Origin: JAKPAM01 sp047605425
Lineage (GTDB): Bacteria > Pseudomonadota > Gammaproteobacteria > Burkholderiales > Burkholderiaceae_E
NCBI GenBank assembly: GCA_047605425.1
Contig: JASGFT010000095.1
Location: forward strand, 1 to 19,182
Direction: 5' to 3'
DNA: 19,182 bases
Made by a program: the position numbers and the translations under genes. The notes under the pieces were generated by a model, which made no database searches, was not told where the DNA came from, and saw only the letters and a list, made by a program, of their open reading frames with translations. Of the stretch, positions 1 through 8,195 are shown one piece after another; positions within the stretch are counted from its first letter, which is position 1; every line of letters starts with the position of its first letter.

Positions 1-789
1 GATATAGGCTTCAGTGCGCTGTATCTGAGCGGTGCGGGCGTCACCAACATGTCGCTCGGCCTGCCGGATCTCGGTTTCGTCGGGTTGGGCGAACTGGCCG
101 AGCACACCGCGCGCGTGCGTGATGCGGTCGAATTGCCGCTGATGGTCGATGCCGATACGGGCTTCGGCAACGCGCTGAACGTGCGGCATACGGTCCGCAC
201 GCTGGAGCGCTGCGGGGCGGATGCGATCCAGCTCGAAGACCAGGTGTTGCCGAAAAAATGCGGTCATTTCGCCGGCAAGGAGGTGATTTCCGAGTCGGAG
301 ATGATTGGCAAGTTGAAGGCGGCGGTTGACGCGCGCGAGGATCCGAACCTGCAGATCATCGCGCGGACGGACGCCGCTGCGGTGCATGGCATCGGTGACG
401 CGATCGAGCGCGCGCATCGTTACGCGGAAGCCGGTGCCGACGTATTGTTCATCGAAGCGATGGACACCGCCGAGGACGTCGAGCGGCTGCCCGCGCTATT
501 CGATGTACCGCAACTCATCAACATCGTGATCGGCGGCAAGACGCCGACGCGCTCGCGCGAGGAACTGGCGCACCTCGGCTACGGCGTGGTGCTGTATGCG
601 AACGCGGCGCTGCAGGGCGCGGTGCGCGGTATGCAAGCCGCGCTGGCGGAGCTGCATGACACGGGTCTGCTCGATGAAAACCCTGCACTCGTCGCGCCGT
701 TCGCCGAACGGCAGCGGCTCGTCGACAAGGCGCGGTTCGACGCGCTCGACCAGCGCTATGCGGCGCGGCCAGGCTCGCCGGCCCGGTAG
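1..789 (+). CDS. PEP-mutase / isocitrate lyase superfamily enzyme (5' end outside window)
   Basis: The frame is open from base 1 (DIGFSALYLSGAGVTN...), ahead of the first in-window ATG at 49, so the true start lies upstream and about 262 residues are visible. The family cleaves or rearranges C-C or C-P bonds of small 2-oxo or 2-hydroxy acids: 2-methylisocitrate lyase, oxaloacetate decarboxylase, PEP mutase, carboxy-PEP phosphonomutase. Visible signatures are LYLSGAGV, the metal-binding stretch VDADTGFGN, QLEDQ, the lyase loop KKCGH with its catalytic Cys, and IIARTDA. KKCGH favours a lyase or decarboxylase over a true PEP mutase, but the substrate cannot be fixed from sequence. Codon use resembles the neighbours. 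The last 34 bp overlap the end of the convergent transporter gene. Confidence 0.85.
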   Translation, partial: DIGFSALYLSGAGVTNMSLGLPDLGFVGLGELAEHTARVRDAVELPLMVDADTGFGNALNVRHTVRTLERCGADAIQLEDQVLPKKCGHFAGKEVISESEMIGKLKAAVDAREDPNLQIIARTDAAAVHGIGDAIERAHRYAEAGADVLFIEAMDTAEDVERLPALFDVPQLINIVIGGKTPTRSREELAHLGYGVVLYANAALQGAVRGMQAALAELHDTGLLDENPALVAPFAERQRLVDKARFDALDQRYAARPGSPAR

Positions 790-1967
790 CGGCGCTCGGC
801 GATCGCGGTCAGGATGATCGCCGCCAGCAGCACGGCGCCGGCGAGCAGCGACGGCAGCACGAACGAGCCGCTGCGCTCGGCGATCGCGCCGGCAACGGCC
901 GGTCCGGCGATCTGCCCGATCGCGAACGCGGCAGCGGTCGTGCCGGTGATCCGGTGCAGGTGCGTCGGCGCGAGCTGGCGCCCGAGGCCGAGGATCAGCA
1001 CGGTCAGCGCCATGAACGTCGAGCCGAGCATCACCGCGCCGGCCAGCAGGCCCACCATGCCGGTGGACAGCGAGATCAGCACGACGCCGGCGGCCTCGAC
1101 CGCGTACGCGGCCATCAGCGCCTTGAAGAAGCCCCAGCGCTGCGCGCAGCGCAGCCACAGTACGTTGGACGGAATCGCCGACAGGCCGGTGACCACCCAG
1201 ACCAACGTCTCGGCCCACTGGCCCAGTTGCAACTGGCGGGTGATGACGACGATGAAGGTCGCGCTGATCACGTAGCCGAAGCCCAGGCCGCCGTAGGCGA
1301 TCGTCGCCAGCCGCAGCGTGCGGCGGGTCAGCGGCGACAGCGGTTCGGGCGGCGCGGCGCGGGTCGCCGCCGGGCCCGAGCTCGGCGACGGCATCCAGCG
1401 GATCGCGGCGACGCCCAGCCCGAGCGCGGCCACGGCCAGCGCCTGCCACATCGACGACGACGAAGCGCCGATGCGCGTGCACGCGTCGACGAGGAGGGCC
1501 GAGCCGGCGATGCCCAGCCCGACGCCGGTGAAGACCAGCGCGGCCCACATCGGCCGCTCGACGCGGTTCAGGTGCTCGAGCACCAGGCTGACGCCGAAGA
1601 TCAGCACGAACGCGCTGGCGATGCCGCTGACCAGGCGCAGCAGCGACCAGACCAGCGGATCGCCGGTCCAGCCCATCGCGGCGGTCGTGACGATGCTGGC
1701 GACGACGCCGGTCATCGCCCAGCCGAAGCGGCGCGGGCGAAAATAGCCGAACGAACCCAGGACCGCGCCGATCAGATAGCCGATGAAGTTGGCCGACGCG
1801 ATGTAGCCGGCCATCGCGGTCGACAACGCGGCGTCGGCCTGCAGGTGCGGCAGCACCGGCGTGTACGCGAAGCGGCCGATGCCCATCGCGCAGGCCATCG
1901 CGAACAGGCCGGACCAGGCGATCCGTCGATCGCGGCGGTCGTCGCGCGGAACGCTGTCCAAACTCAA
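756..1967 (-). CDS. YbfB/YjiJ-family MFS transporter
   Basis: A predicted 403-residue inner-membrane transporter with about twelve hydrophobic segments, the usual MFS length. The first segment carries MGIGRFAYTPVLP, typical of the YbfB/YjiJ (MFS_4) group, whose substrates are mostly unknown. A hydrophilic Ser/Pro/Ala-rich loop near the middle separates the two six-helix halves. There is no ATG near the N-terminus. I chose the TTG at 1967-1965 because it overlaps the TGA of the upstream hydrolase gene as TTGA, an arrangement typical of translational coupling; TTG at 1961 is an alternative. It is the last gene of the minus-strand run and may move the substrate or product of the hydrolase, which is inference from position only. 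Its 3' end overlaps the convergent lyase-family gene by 34 bp. Confidence 0.9.
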   Translation of the reverse strand: MSLDSVPRDDRRDRRIAWSGLFAMACAMGIGRFAYTPVLPHLQADAALSTAMAGYIASANFIGYLIGAVLGSFGYFRPRRFGWAMTGVVASIVTTAAMGWTGDPLVWSLLRLVSGIASAFVLIFGVSLVLEHLNRVERPMWAALVFTGVGLGIAGSALLVDACTRIGASSSSMWQALAVAALGLGVAAIRWMPSPSSGPAATRAAPPEPLSPLTRRTLRLATIAYGGLGFGYVISATFIVVITRQLQLGQWAETLVWVVTGLSAIPSNVLWLRCAQRWGFFKALMAAYAVEAAGVVLISLSTGMVGLLAGAVMLGSTFMALTVLILGLGRQLAPTHLHRITGTTAAAFAIGQIAGPAVAGAIAERSGSFVLPSLLAGAVLLAAIILTAIAERRYRAGEPGRAA

Positions 1968-3526
1968 AACCGCGTTTCCCGCGCCGCGCGCAGGAACTGG
2001 TCGAGGATCGGCGTGCAGTTGAGCAGGCTGGACGTCGTGTCGGCGCCGTGGAACTCCGGATGCCATTGCAGGCCGACGACGAAGGGCGCGCGGCGCAGCC
2101 GGATCGCCTCGACGATGTCGTCGTCGGGCGAGACGGCTTCGATGCTCAGGTCGCGCCCGAGCCGTTTGACCGACTGGTGATGGATCGAGTTGACCATCCC
2201 GCCTTGCAGGCCGTCGAACAGCGACGGGAACGTCGAGCCCTCGGGAAACACGATCGGATGCCAGTTGGCGTCGTAGCGGTCGTTGACGTGCGGGATCGCC
2301 GTCGGGATCTCGTTGGCGATGTCCTGGTGCAGCGTGCCGCCGAACGCGACGTTGATCAACTGGCAGCCGCGACAGATGCCCAGCACCGGCTTGCCGGCGT
2401 CGATGAACGCCTGCAGCAGTTCGAGCTCGTACAGATCGCGGACGCGGTCGCCGATCCATTCGGGCCGGGTCGCGGACTCCGAGTAGGACATCGGGCTGAC
2501 GTCGGCGCCGCCTTGCAGGACCAGGCCGTCGAGCGTGCGCGCATAGTCGCGCATCCGGATGTCGCTCGGATGGATCGCCCCTTCCTGGTTGACCGTGGGC
2601 ACCATGAACACCAGCGCGTTGCGCGTCATGACCCAGTGCGCGATCGATTCCTCGAGATACTGCAGCGTCTTGCTCTGCAGGCCCTTGCCGCCCGGTTGCG
2701 GATGGAAGATCCGCGCCGAGATGCCGATCCGCAGCGTGCGGTCGGTGATGTGGCGGCTCAGTCGGGCGCCGAGCTGCCGCGTCTTGGCGGCGACGATGCG
2801 CTTGAACACGCTCCAGCCGGTGTCGCTGCGATGCAGGTAGGCGGGCAGCGCCGGCAGCGTCGGTTCGGCGCCTTCCGGCGGCGGGAGGCCGGGCTGCAGC
2901 TCACCCGAATCGCGGGTGTCCATTGCCGACGCATCGCGGGCTTCGACGAGCGGGGCGGCCGGGGCGATCGGGCTGGCGGTCGTCAGGTCGGCGTCGCGCG
3001 CCTCGGCCGGGCCGCTGTCCGAGAACGTGGCGGCGGCCACGGAGGCGGTGGAGGCCGGAGGGGAGGCGGCCGGAGGGGAAGCGGCGGTTGGGGGAGCGGT
3101 CGCAGTTGGGGAAGCGGTTGCCGCGGAGGAAGCGGTCGCAGTCGAGGCAGCGGTCGCGGCGGGGGGCGTGGTCGCGGCAGGGGCGGCGGCCGCCGCGGCG
3201 GCCGCGCCGGCTTGCGTGCCGAGCGTCTCGACGATGCGCTCGACCTCGGCCGCGCTCGCGGCCGCCTGCGTATCGGCATAGTCGGTCACCGGGCCGGCCG
3301 GCGTCACCGCCTCGCGGACGTCGTCGTCGTCGGATGCCGCTTCGACGTTCTCGCGCGTCGGCCAGTCGAACCGGTCCGTTCGCTGATGGCCGGCGGGCGG
3401 GGCGGACGCCGTTCCGGGCCCGTTCGGAGGATCCGATGAATCGGAGGACGGAGGGGCTTTGTCGTCGATGATCGTCTGTCTCCCAGGTGTCGTCGCGTGG
3501 ATCGGGCTCGTCGATCCGTCGCTCAC
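1964..3526 (-). CDS. Class I glutamine amidotransferase / gamma-glutamyl-GABA hydrolase family (peptidase C26) with long low-complexity N-terminus
   Basis: 520 residues. The C-terminal ~250 residues form a PuuD-like class I glutamine amidotransferase domain: LQGGADVSP around 337, the nucleophile Cys385 in GICRGC, and QWHPE with His489 and Glu491 completing the triad. PuuD homologues hydrolyse gamma-glutamyl-GABA in putrescine breakdown, but no other puu gene is here, so the substrate is open. The first ~250 residues are unusual: a Ser/Pro/Asp-rich start, then about 60 residues (roughly 107-168) almost only Ala, Thr, Pro and Ser, with no recognisable domain and no signal peptide. The family is normally about 250 residues. 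The GTG start at 3526 lies 6 bp after the serB stop with GAGAG just upstream. The 3' end overlaps the MFS start. Confidence 0.9.
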   Translation of the reverse strand: MSDGSTSPIHATTPGRQTIIDDKAPPSSDSSDPPNGPGTASAPPAGHQRTDRFDWPTRENVEAASDDDDVREAVTPAGPVTDYADTQAAASAAEVERIVETLGTQAGAAAAAAAAPAATTPPAATAASTATASSAATASPTATAPPTAASPPAASPPASTASVAAATFSDSGPAEARDADLTTASPIAPAAPLVEARDASAMDTRDSGELQPGLPPPEGAEPTLPALPAYLHRSDTGWSVFKRIVAAKTRQLGARLSRHITDRTLRIGISARIFHPQPGGKGLQSKTLQYLEESIAHWVMTRNALVFMVPTVNQEGAIHPSDIRMRDYARTLDGLVLQGGADVSPMSYSESATRPEWIGDRVRDLYELELLQAFIDAGKPVLGICRGCQLINVAFGGTLHQDIANEIPTAIPHVNDRYDANWHPIVFPEGSTFPSLFDGLQGGMVNSIHHQSVKRLGRDLSIEAVSPDDDIVEAIRLRRAPFVVGLQWHPEFHGADTTSSLLNCTPILDQFLRAARETRF

Positions 3527-3532
3527 GGGCTC

Positions 3533-4423
3533 TCAGTCAAAGAATCGAAGGATCGCATCGAGACCGCCGTGATTCAGCGCGGCATCGGTCTGCGCGCGCA
3601 CCAGTGGCTTGGCGCGGTAAGCGACCGAGACGCCGGCGATCGACATCATCGGCAGGTCGTTGGCGCCGTCGCCGACGACGATCGCTTGCGACGGCGAGGC
3701 GCCGATCGCCGCGCAGCGTTCGGCGACCGTCCGGCGCTTGCGCTCGGCGTCGACGATGTCGCCGAGCACGCGCCCGGTCAGCTTGCCGTCGACGATCTCC
3801 AGCTCGTTGGCTAGCGCGAAATCGAGGTCCAGGCGCTCGCGCAGCCGATCGGTGAAGAACGTGAAGCCGCCGGACACCAGCAGCGTGCGCAGGCCGGCGG
3901 CGCGGATGCCGTCGAGCAAGGCCTCGACGCCCGGCGATAGCGTCAGCCGCTGCGCGTAGACGGTCGCCAGCACGGCCTGCGGCAAGCCGCGCAGCAGCGC
4001 GACGCGGCGGCGCAGGCTTTCGGCGAAGTCCTTGATCTCGCCGCGCATCGTCGCTTCGGTGATCGCGGCGACCCGGTCCTTCAGGCCCGCGAAATCGGCG
4101 ATCTCGTCGATGCATTCGATCGTGATCAGCGTCGAATCCATGTCGAAAGCGATCAGCCGGAAATCGTCGAGGCGCCGGTGGCGGTCGGTCACCGCCAGGT
4201 CGACCTCGAGCCGGTCGGCCAGCGCCCGCAGCGGCGCCAGCTCGACGCGGTCCGGATGCCAATGGGCGGTCGTGGCGTCCGCCCGCACCGGCGGGGCGCC
4301 GAGCGTGCCGGTCAGAGCTCGCACCGCTTCGTCGGGCAGGCGCTGCGGGTGGCTCAGGGTGACGCGGCCGGGCGCCTCGGCGGTGATCGGCGCACAATCG
4401 GCGGTGATGGCGAACGATGACAT
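3533..4423 (-). CDS. serB: Phosphoserine phosphatase SerB
   Basis: 296 residues. It hydrolyses O-phospho-L-serine to serine and phosphate, the last step of serine synthesis, in the cytoplasm. The N-terminal ~85 residues look like the regulatory ACT-like region of long SerB proteins. The HAD phosphatase domain follows: DMDSTL with the nucleophile Asp94 and the acid/base Asp96, Ser184 in LLVSGG (motif II), Lys229 in ERKRR (motif III), and GDGANDLPM with Asp252 and Asp256 (motif IV, Mg2+). All key residues are present. ATG at 4423-4421 gives the normal family start (MSSFAI). It lies 35 bp after the mfd stop in an unusually AT-rich gap. Because mfd is frameshifted, the upstream mfd frame also runs in phase and without a stop into serB; serB itself is intact. 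Confidence 0.95.
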   Translation of the reverse strand: MSSFAITADCAPITAEAPGRVTLSHPQRLPDEAVRALTGTLGAPPVRADATTAHWHPDRVELAPLRALADRLEVDLAVTDRHRRLDDFRLIAFDMDSTLITIECIDEIADFAGLKDRVAAITEATMRGEIKDFAESLRRRVALLRGLPQAVLATVYAQRLTLSPGVEALLDGIRAAGLRTLLVSGGFTFFTDRLRERLDLDFALANELEIVDGKLTGRVLGDIVDAERKRRTVAERCAAIGASPSQAIVVGDGANDLPMMSIAGVSVAYRAKPLVRAQTDAALNHGGLDAILRFFD

Positions 4424-4458
4424 GGTATTGCGGTAAAAATCAAAGAAACGGTAGTCGC
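4424..4458. other. AT-rich mfd-serB gap
   Basis: 35 bp that are conspicuously AT-rich for this genome. On the minus strand they include a TTTCTTTGATTTTT run just ahead of the serB ATG. There is no clear hairpin before the T-run, so it does not look like an intrinsic terminator. It could hold a weak internal promoter or an unstructured ribosome-binding region for serB. Neither a good -35/-10 pair nor a strong Shine-Dalgarno sequence is visible. Confidence 0.3.
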
Positions 4459-7400
4459 TCAGGCGGCCAGTCGCGACAGAAACTCGCGGATCCGCTGGAC
4501 GCGGCTGCTCAGGTCGGGCGTCTGCGTCGTCACACGCAGCCGATCCGGGCCGCCCATCCGCGCATCCTTGCGAGATTGCAGGAATTTGATGACACGATCC
4601 GGCGTGATGGCCGTGGTTGGCGAGAATTGCAGCACGATCACCTCGGCGGCGGCGTCGATCTTGATGATGCCCAGCGGTTGCGCGAGCAGCCGCAGCCGGT
4701 GCGTTTCGATCAGCGAGCGCGCCGGCTCGGGCAGCTTGCCGAAGCGGTCGATCAGCTCTTCCTGCATGACGGAGAGCGAGTCGGCGTCCTGGCAGTTGGC
4801 CAGCCGCTTGTACAGCGTCAGCCGCTCGTGCACGTCGCCGCAATAGTCGTCGGGCAGCAGCGCCGGAATGTGCAGGTTGATCTCGGTGGTCGCCGCCAGC
4901 GGCGCGCTGGAGCGCGCGCACCGCCTCGTCGAGCATCTCGGTGTACATCGCGAAGCCGACCTCGAGCATGTCGCCGGACTGCGACTCGCCGAGCACCTGG
5001 CCCGCGCCGCGGATCTCCAGGTCGTGCATCGCCAGGTAGAAGCCCGAGCCCAGCTCCTCCATCATCTGGATCGCCTCGAGCCGCTTGAGCGCGTCGCGCG
5101 TCATCGCCGCCTCGTCGGGTGTCAGCAGGTACGCGTAAGCCTGGTGGTGCGAGCGGCCGACGCGGCCGCGCAACTGGTGCAACTGCGCGAGGCCGAAGCG
5201 GTCGGCGCGGTGGATGACGATCGTGTTGGCCGTCGGGATGTCGATGCCGGTCTCGATGATCGTCGTGCACAGCAGCACGTTGTAGCGCTGCTGGTGGAAC
5301 TCGCGCATCACGCGCTCGAGCTCGCGCTCGGGCAGCTGGCCGTGGGCGACGATGATCCGCGCCTCGGGAACGAGCTTCTCGAGCTTCTGGCGCCGATTCT
5401 CGATCGTCTCGACCTCGTTGTGCAGGAAGTAGACCTGGCCGCCGCGCTTGAGCTCGCGCAGCAGCGCCTCGCGGATCGTGCCCTCGGACTCCCGCCGCAC
5501 GAAGGTCTTGATCGCCAGGCGCTTTTGCGGCGCGGTGGCGATCACCGAGAAGTCGCGGATGCCCTCGAGGCTCATCGCCAGCGTGCGCGGGATCGGCGTG
5601 GCAGTCAGCGTCAGCACGTCGACCTCGGCGCGCAGCGCCTTGAGCGCCTCCTTCTGGCGCACGCCGAAACGGTGCTCCTCGTCGATGATGACCAGGCCCA
5701 GCCGTTTGAAGCGCACGTCGCCCGACAGCAGCTTGTGCGTGCCGATGACGATGTCGACGGTGCCGTCGTTCAGCCCTTCGATCGCGGTCTTGACCTCCTT
5801 GCCCGAGCGGAAGCGCGACAGCTCGGCCAGGCGCACCGGCCAGTTCGCGAAGCGGTCGCTGAATGTCTGGAAATGCTGCTCGGCCAGCAGCGTCGTCGGC
5901 GCCAGCACGGCGACCTGCTTGCCGCCCAGGACCGCGACGAAGGCCGCGCGCAGCGCGACCTCGGTCTTGCCGAAGCCCACGTCGCCGCAGACCAGCCGGT
6001 CCATCGGCTTGCCCGACACCATGTCCTGGACGACCGCGTGGATCGCCGCGAGCTGGTCGGGCGTCTCCTCGAAGCCGAAGCCCTCGGCGAAGACCTCGTA
6101 GTCGCCGGGCTGGAAGCTGAACGCGTGGCCGACGCGAGCGGCGCGGCGCGCGTACAGGTTCAGCAGCTCGGCGGCGCTGTCGCGCGCCTGCTGCGCGGCG
6201 CGGCGCTTGGCTTTTTCCCACTGGCCCGAGCCGAGCTGGTGCAGCGGCGCGTCGTCGGCGTGCGCGCCGCTGTAGCGGCCGATCTGGTGCAGTTGCGCGA
6301 CCGGCACGTACAGCGTCGCGTCGCTCGCGTACGTCAGGTGCAGGTACTCGTTGGCGCCGTCGCCCAGGTCCAGCGTGACCAGCCCCTGGTAGCGGCCGAT
6401 GCCGTGCTGCGCGTGCACGACCGGATCGCCGATCCTCAGTTCGGACAGGTCGCGGATGATCGCGTCGACGTTGGTCTGCTGCTCGCGCCGGCCGCGGCGG
6501 CGCTGCGGGCCGCGCGCGCCGAACAGTTCGGCCTCGGTGATCACCGACAGCGACGCGTCGCCGATCAGGAAGCCTTCGCCGAGCGGACCGATGCCCAGCG
6601 CGATCTCCTCGTCGCAGGCGAGGAAGTCGTCCCAGCCGTCGATCTGCGGCAGGCTCAGCCGATGCTCGGCGAAGAGCTGGCTCAGCGTCTCGCGGCGGCC
6701 GGCCGATTCGGCGACGATCAGCTTGCGGCCGGGCGCGCCGTGCAGGTAATCGTCGAGCAACTGGATCGGGTTGTCGTGGCGGCGATTGACCGTCAGCGGC
6801 GGCAGCGCCGAGGCGATGCGCGCGCGCGCCGCGTCGGCGGCGTTCGCGGCATTCGCCGTGTTCGCCGCCTCGTCGTCCGGCAGCGCCTCGGACGTCGATT
6901 CGTGGCTGCGGTGGCGGATCGCCCAGCGGCCGAACGCGCGCGCCATCGTGAAGAACGCGTCCGGCCGCAGCAGGATCTCTTCGGGCCGAAGCAGCGGGCG
7001 CTCGCGGTCGTGCGACAGGAACTTGTAGCGCTGCTCGGCCTCGCGCGAATGGCGGCCGACCTCGGCGTCGAGGTCGCCGTGCGAGACGATGATCGCGTCG
7101 TCGGCCAGGTAGTCGAACAGCGTGCCGGGGGTGTCGAAGAACAGCGGCAGGTAGTACTCGATACCGGCCGACGGAATGCCGTTGCCGATGTCGCGGTAGA
7201 TCGTCGCCTTCGACGGGTCGCCCTCGAAGCGTTCGCGCCAGCGGCCGCGAAACGCGGTCCGCGCCGCCTCGTCGAGCGGAAACTCGCGGCCCGGCAGCAG
7301 CCGCACGCGGTCGACCGGATACAGGCTGCGCTGCGTGTCCGGATCGAAGGTGCGGATCGATTCGATCTCGTCGCCGAGCAGGTCGAGCCGCAGCGGCAGC

Positions 7401-7969
7401 GCGGCGCCCATCGGATACAGGTCGATCAGCCCGCCGCGGACCGAGTATTCGCCGGGCTTGACGACCTGGCTGACGTGCTCGTAGCCGGCCAGCGTGAGCT
7501 GCGCGCGGAACTTCGCCTCGTCCAGCGTCTGCTGCTTGTCGAAGAAGAAGGTGTTGGCGGCCAGGAACGCCGGCGGCGCCAGCCGGTACAGCGCGGTGGT
7601 CGCCGTGCACACCAGCACGTCGCACTCGCGCCGCTGCAGCGCGTACAGGCTGGCCAGGCGCTCGGATACCAGGTCCTGGTGCGGCGAGAACGTGTCGTAC
7701 GGCAGCGTTTCCCAATCGGGCAGCAGCAGCACGCGCAGCGACTGGTCGAAGTAGCGGACCTCGCGGTGCAGGCGCTGCGCGTCGGCCGCGTGCGCGGTCA
7801 GCACGACCAGCGGCCGGCCCGCGCGCCGCGCCAGGCGGGCGAGGGTCAGCGCGTCGGCGGCGCCGAAGCATTCGGGCAGCGCGAAGACGCTGCCGGGGCG
7901 CGGCGGCGAAAGGCTCGCGAAAACGTGATCGAGGGGCAGGGCGGAGCAGACGGCGGTGTTCAACGGCAA
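4459..7969 (-). CDS. mfd: Transcription-repair coupling factor Mfd (frameshifted near 4909)
   Basis: Mfd removes RNA polymerase stalled at DNA lesions and recruits UvrA. Residues 1-1020 read in one frame: UvrB-like N-terminal domains, the RNA-polymerase-interaction domain (VVHAQHGIGRY), then the RecG-like translocase with Walker A GDVGFGKTE (Lys668), DEEH (763-766), TATPIPRTL and QLRGRVGRS. After EAVRAL, about residue 1020, the homologous C-terminal region (TTEINLH, ALLPDDYCGDVHERL, ELIDRFG) continues in another frame from about 4908 to the TGA at 4461-4459. About nine residues expected at this spot (the ALKxGREPxL region of Mfd) are missing. Either the gene is mutated or the sequence has an error. 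The start is probably TTG at 7969, as no ATG is near. The C-terminal domain gates UvrA binding, so losing it would matter. Confidence 0.9.
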
Positions 7970-7998
7970 CCAGGCAGGACGGCGCGGGGGAGTCTGCT

Positions 7999-8004
7999 AT
8001 TGTA
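7999..8004 (-). promoter_or_regulatory. Candidate -10 box for mfd
   Basis: On the minus strand TACAAT matches TATAAT at five of six positions and lies 29 bp upstream of the mfd start, predicting a leader of about 24 nt. No good -35 is visible 16-18 bp upstream; TACGGC is the nearest and matches poorly. This is the only AT-rich patch in the mfd-ispD gap, which is why I favour it. Confidence 0.4.
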
Positions 8005-8009
8005 TGCGC

Positions 8010-8058
8010 CCCGCGTCCGGCCGCCGTATGTGTCCCGCGTCCGGTGTCCCGCGTCCGG
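8010..8058. repeat. Three copies of an 11-bp direct repeat in the mfd-ispD gap
   Basis: CCCGCGTCCGG occurs at 8010-8020, 8034-8044 and 8048-8058, the last two preceded by TGT. A further 12-bp tandem duplication (GCCGCGCCGTTC) lies at 8139-8162. No coding function is visible; this is the spacer between divergent mfd and ispD. Confidence 0.6.
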
Positions 8059-8069
8059 CCGTCCCGGTG

Positions 8070-8085
8070 CCTGGCGCGCGCCAGG
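8070..8085. repeat. Perfect 16-bp palindrome CCTGGCGCGCGCCAGG
   Basis: The sequence equals its own reverse complement over 16 bp and lies in the divergent mfd-ispD gap, about 110 bp before ispD. It could be a dimeric regulator site or simply GC-rich repeat DNA. There is no T-run, so it is not a terminator. Confidence 0.5.
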
Positions 8086-8195
8086 CCGCGAGGTGCGCGC
8101 CATGTTGCCGCGGCGACGCCGGCTCTTGCCGCGCATCGGCCGCGCCGTTCGCCGCGCCGTTCGCCTTTCGTCCAACTGGATTCGACCCGCTCGCG

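Noticed and set aside
2916..3281. Plus-strand Ala/Val/Glu-rich frame opposite the hydrolase low-complexity region
   Set aside because: It is the complement of the Ala/Thr/Pro tract; the minus strand is fixed by the intact amidotransferase domain in the same frame.
4424..4458. Intrinsic terminator after mfd (T-rich run)
   Set aside because: No stable stem precedes the T-rich run, and serB follows 35 bp later on the same strand.
3533..7969. A genuine Mfd-SerB fusion enzyme
   Set aside because: The ~160 residues between the two parts are out-of-frame Mfd C-terminal sequence and serB has its own ATG, so the fusion is a by-product of the frameshift and not an evolved bifunctional protein.
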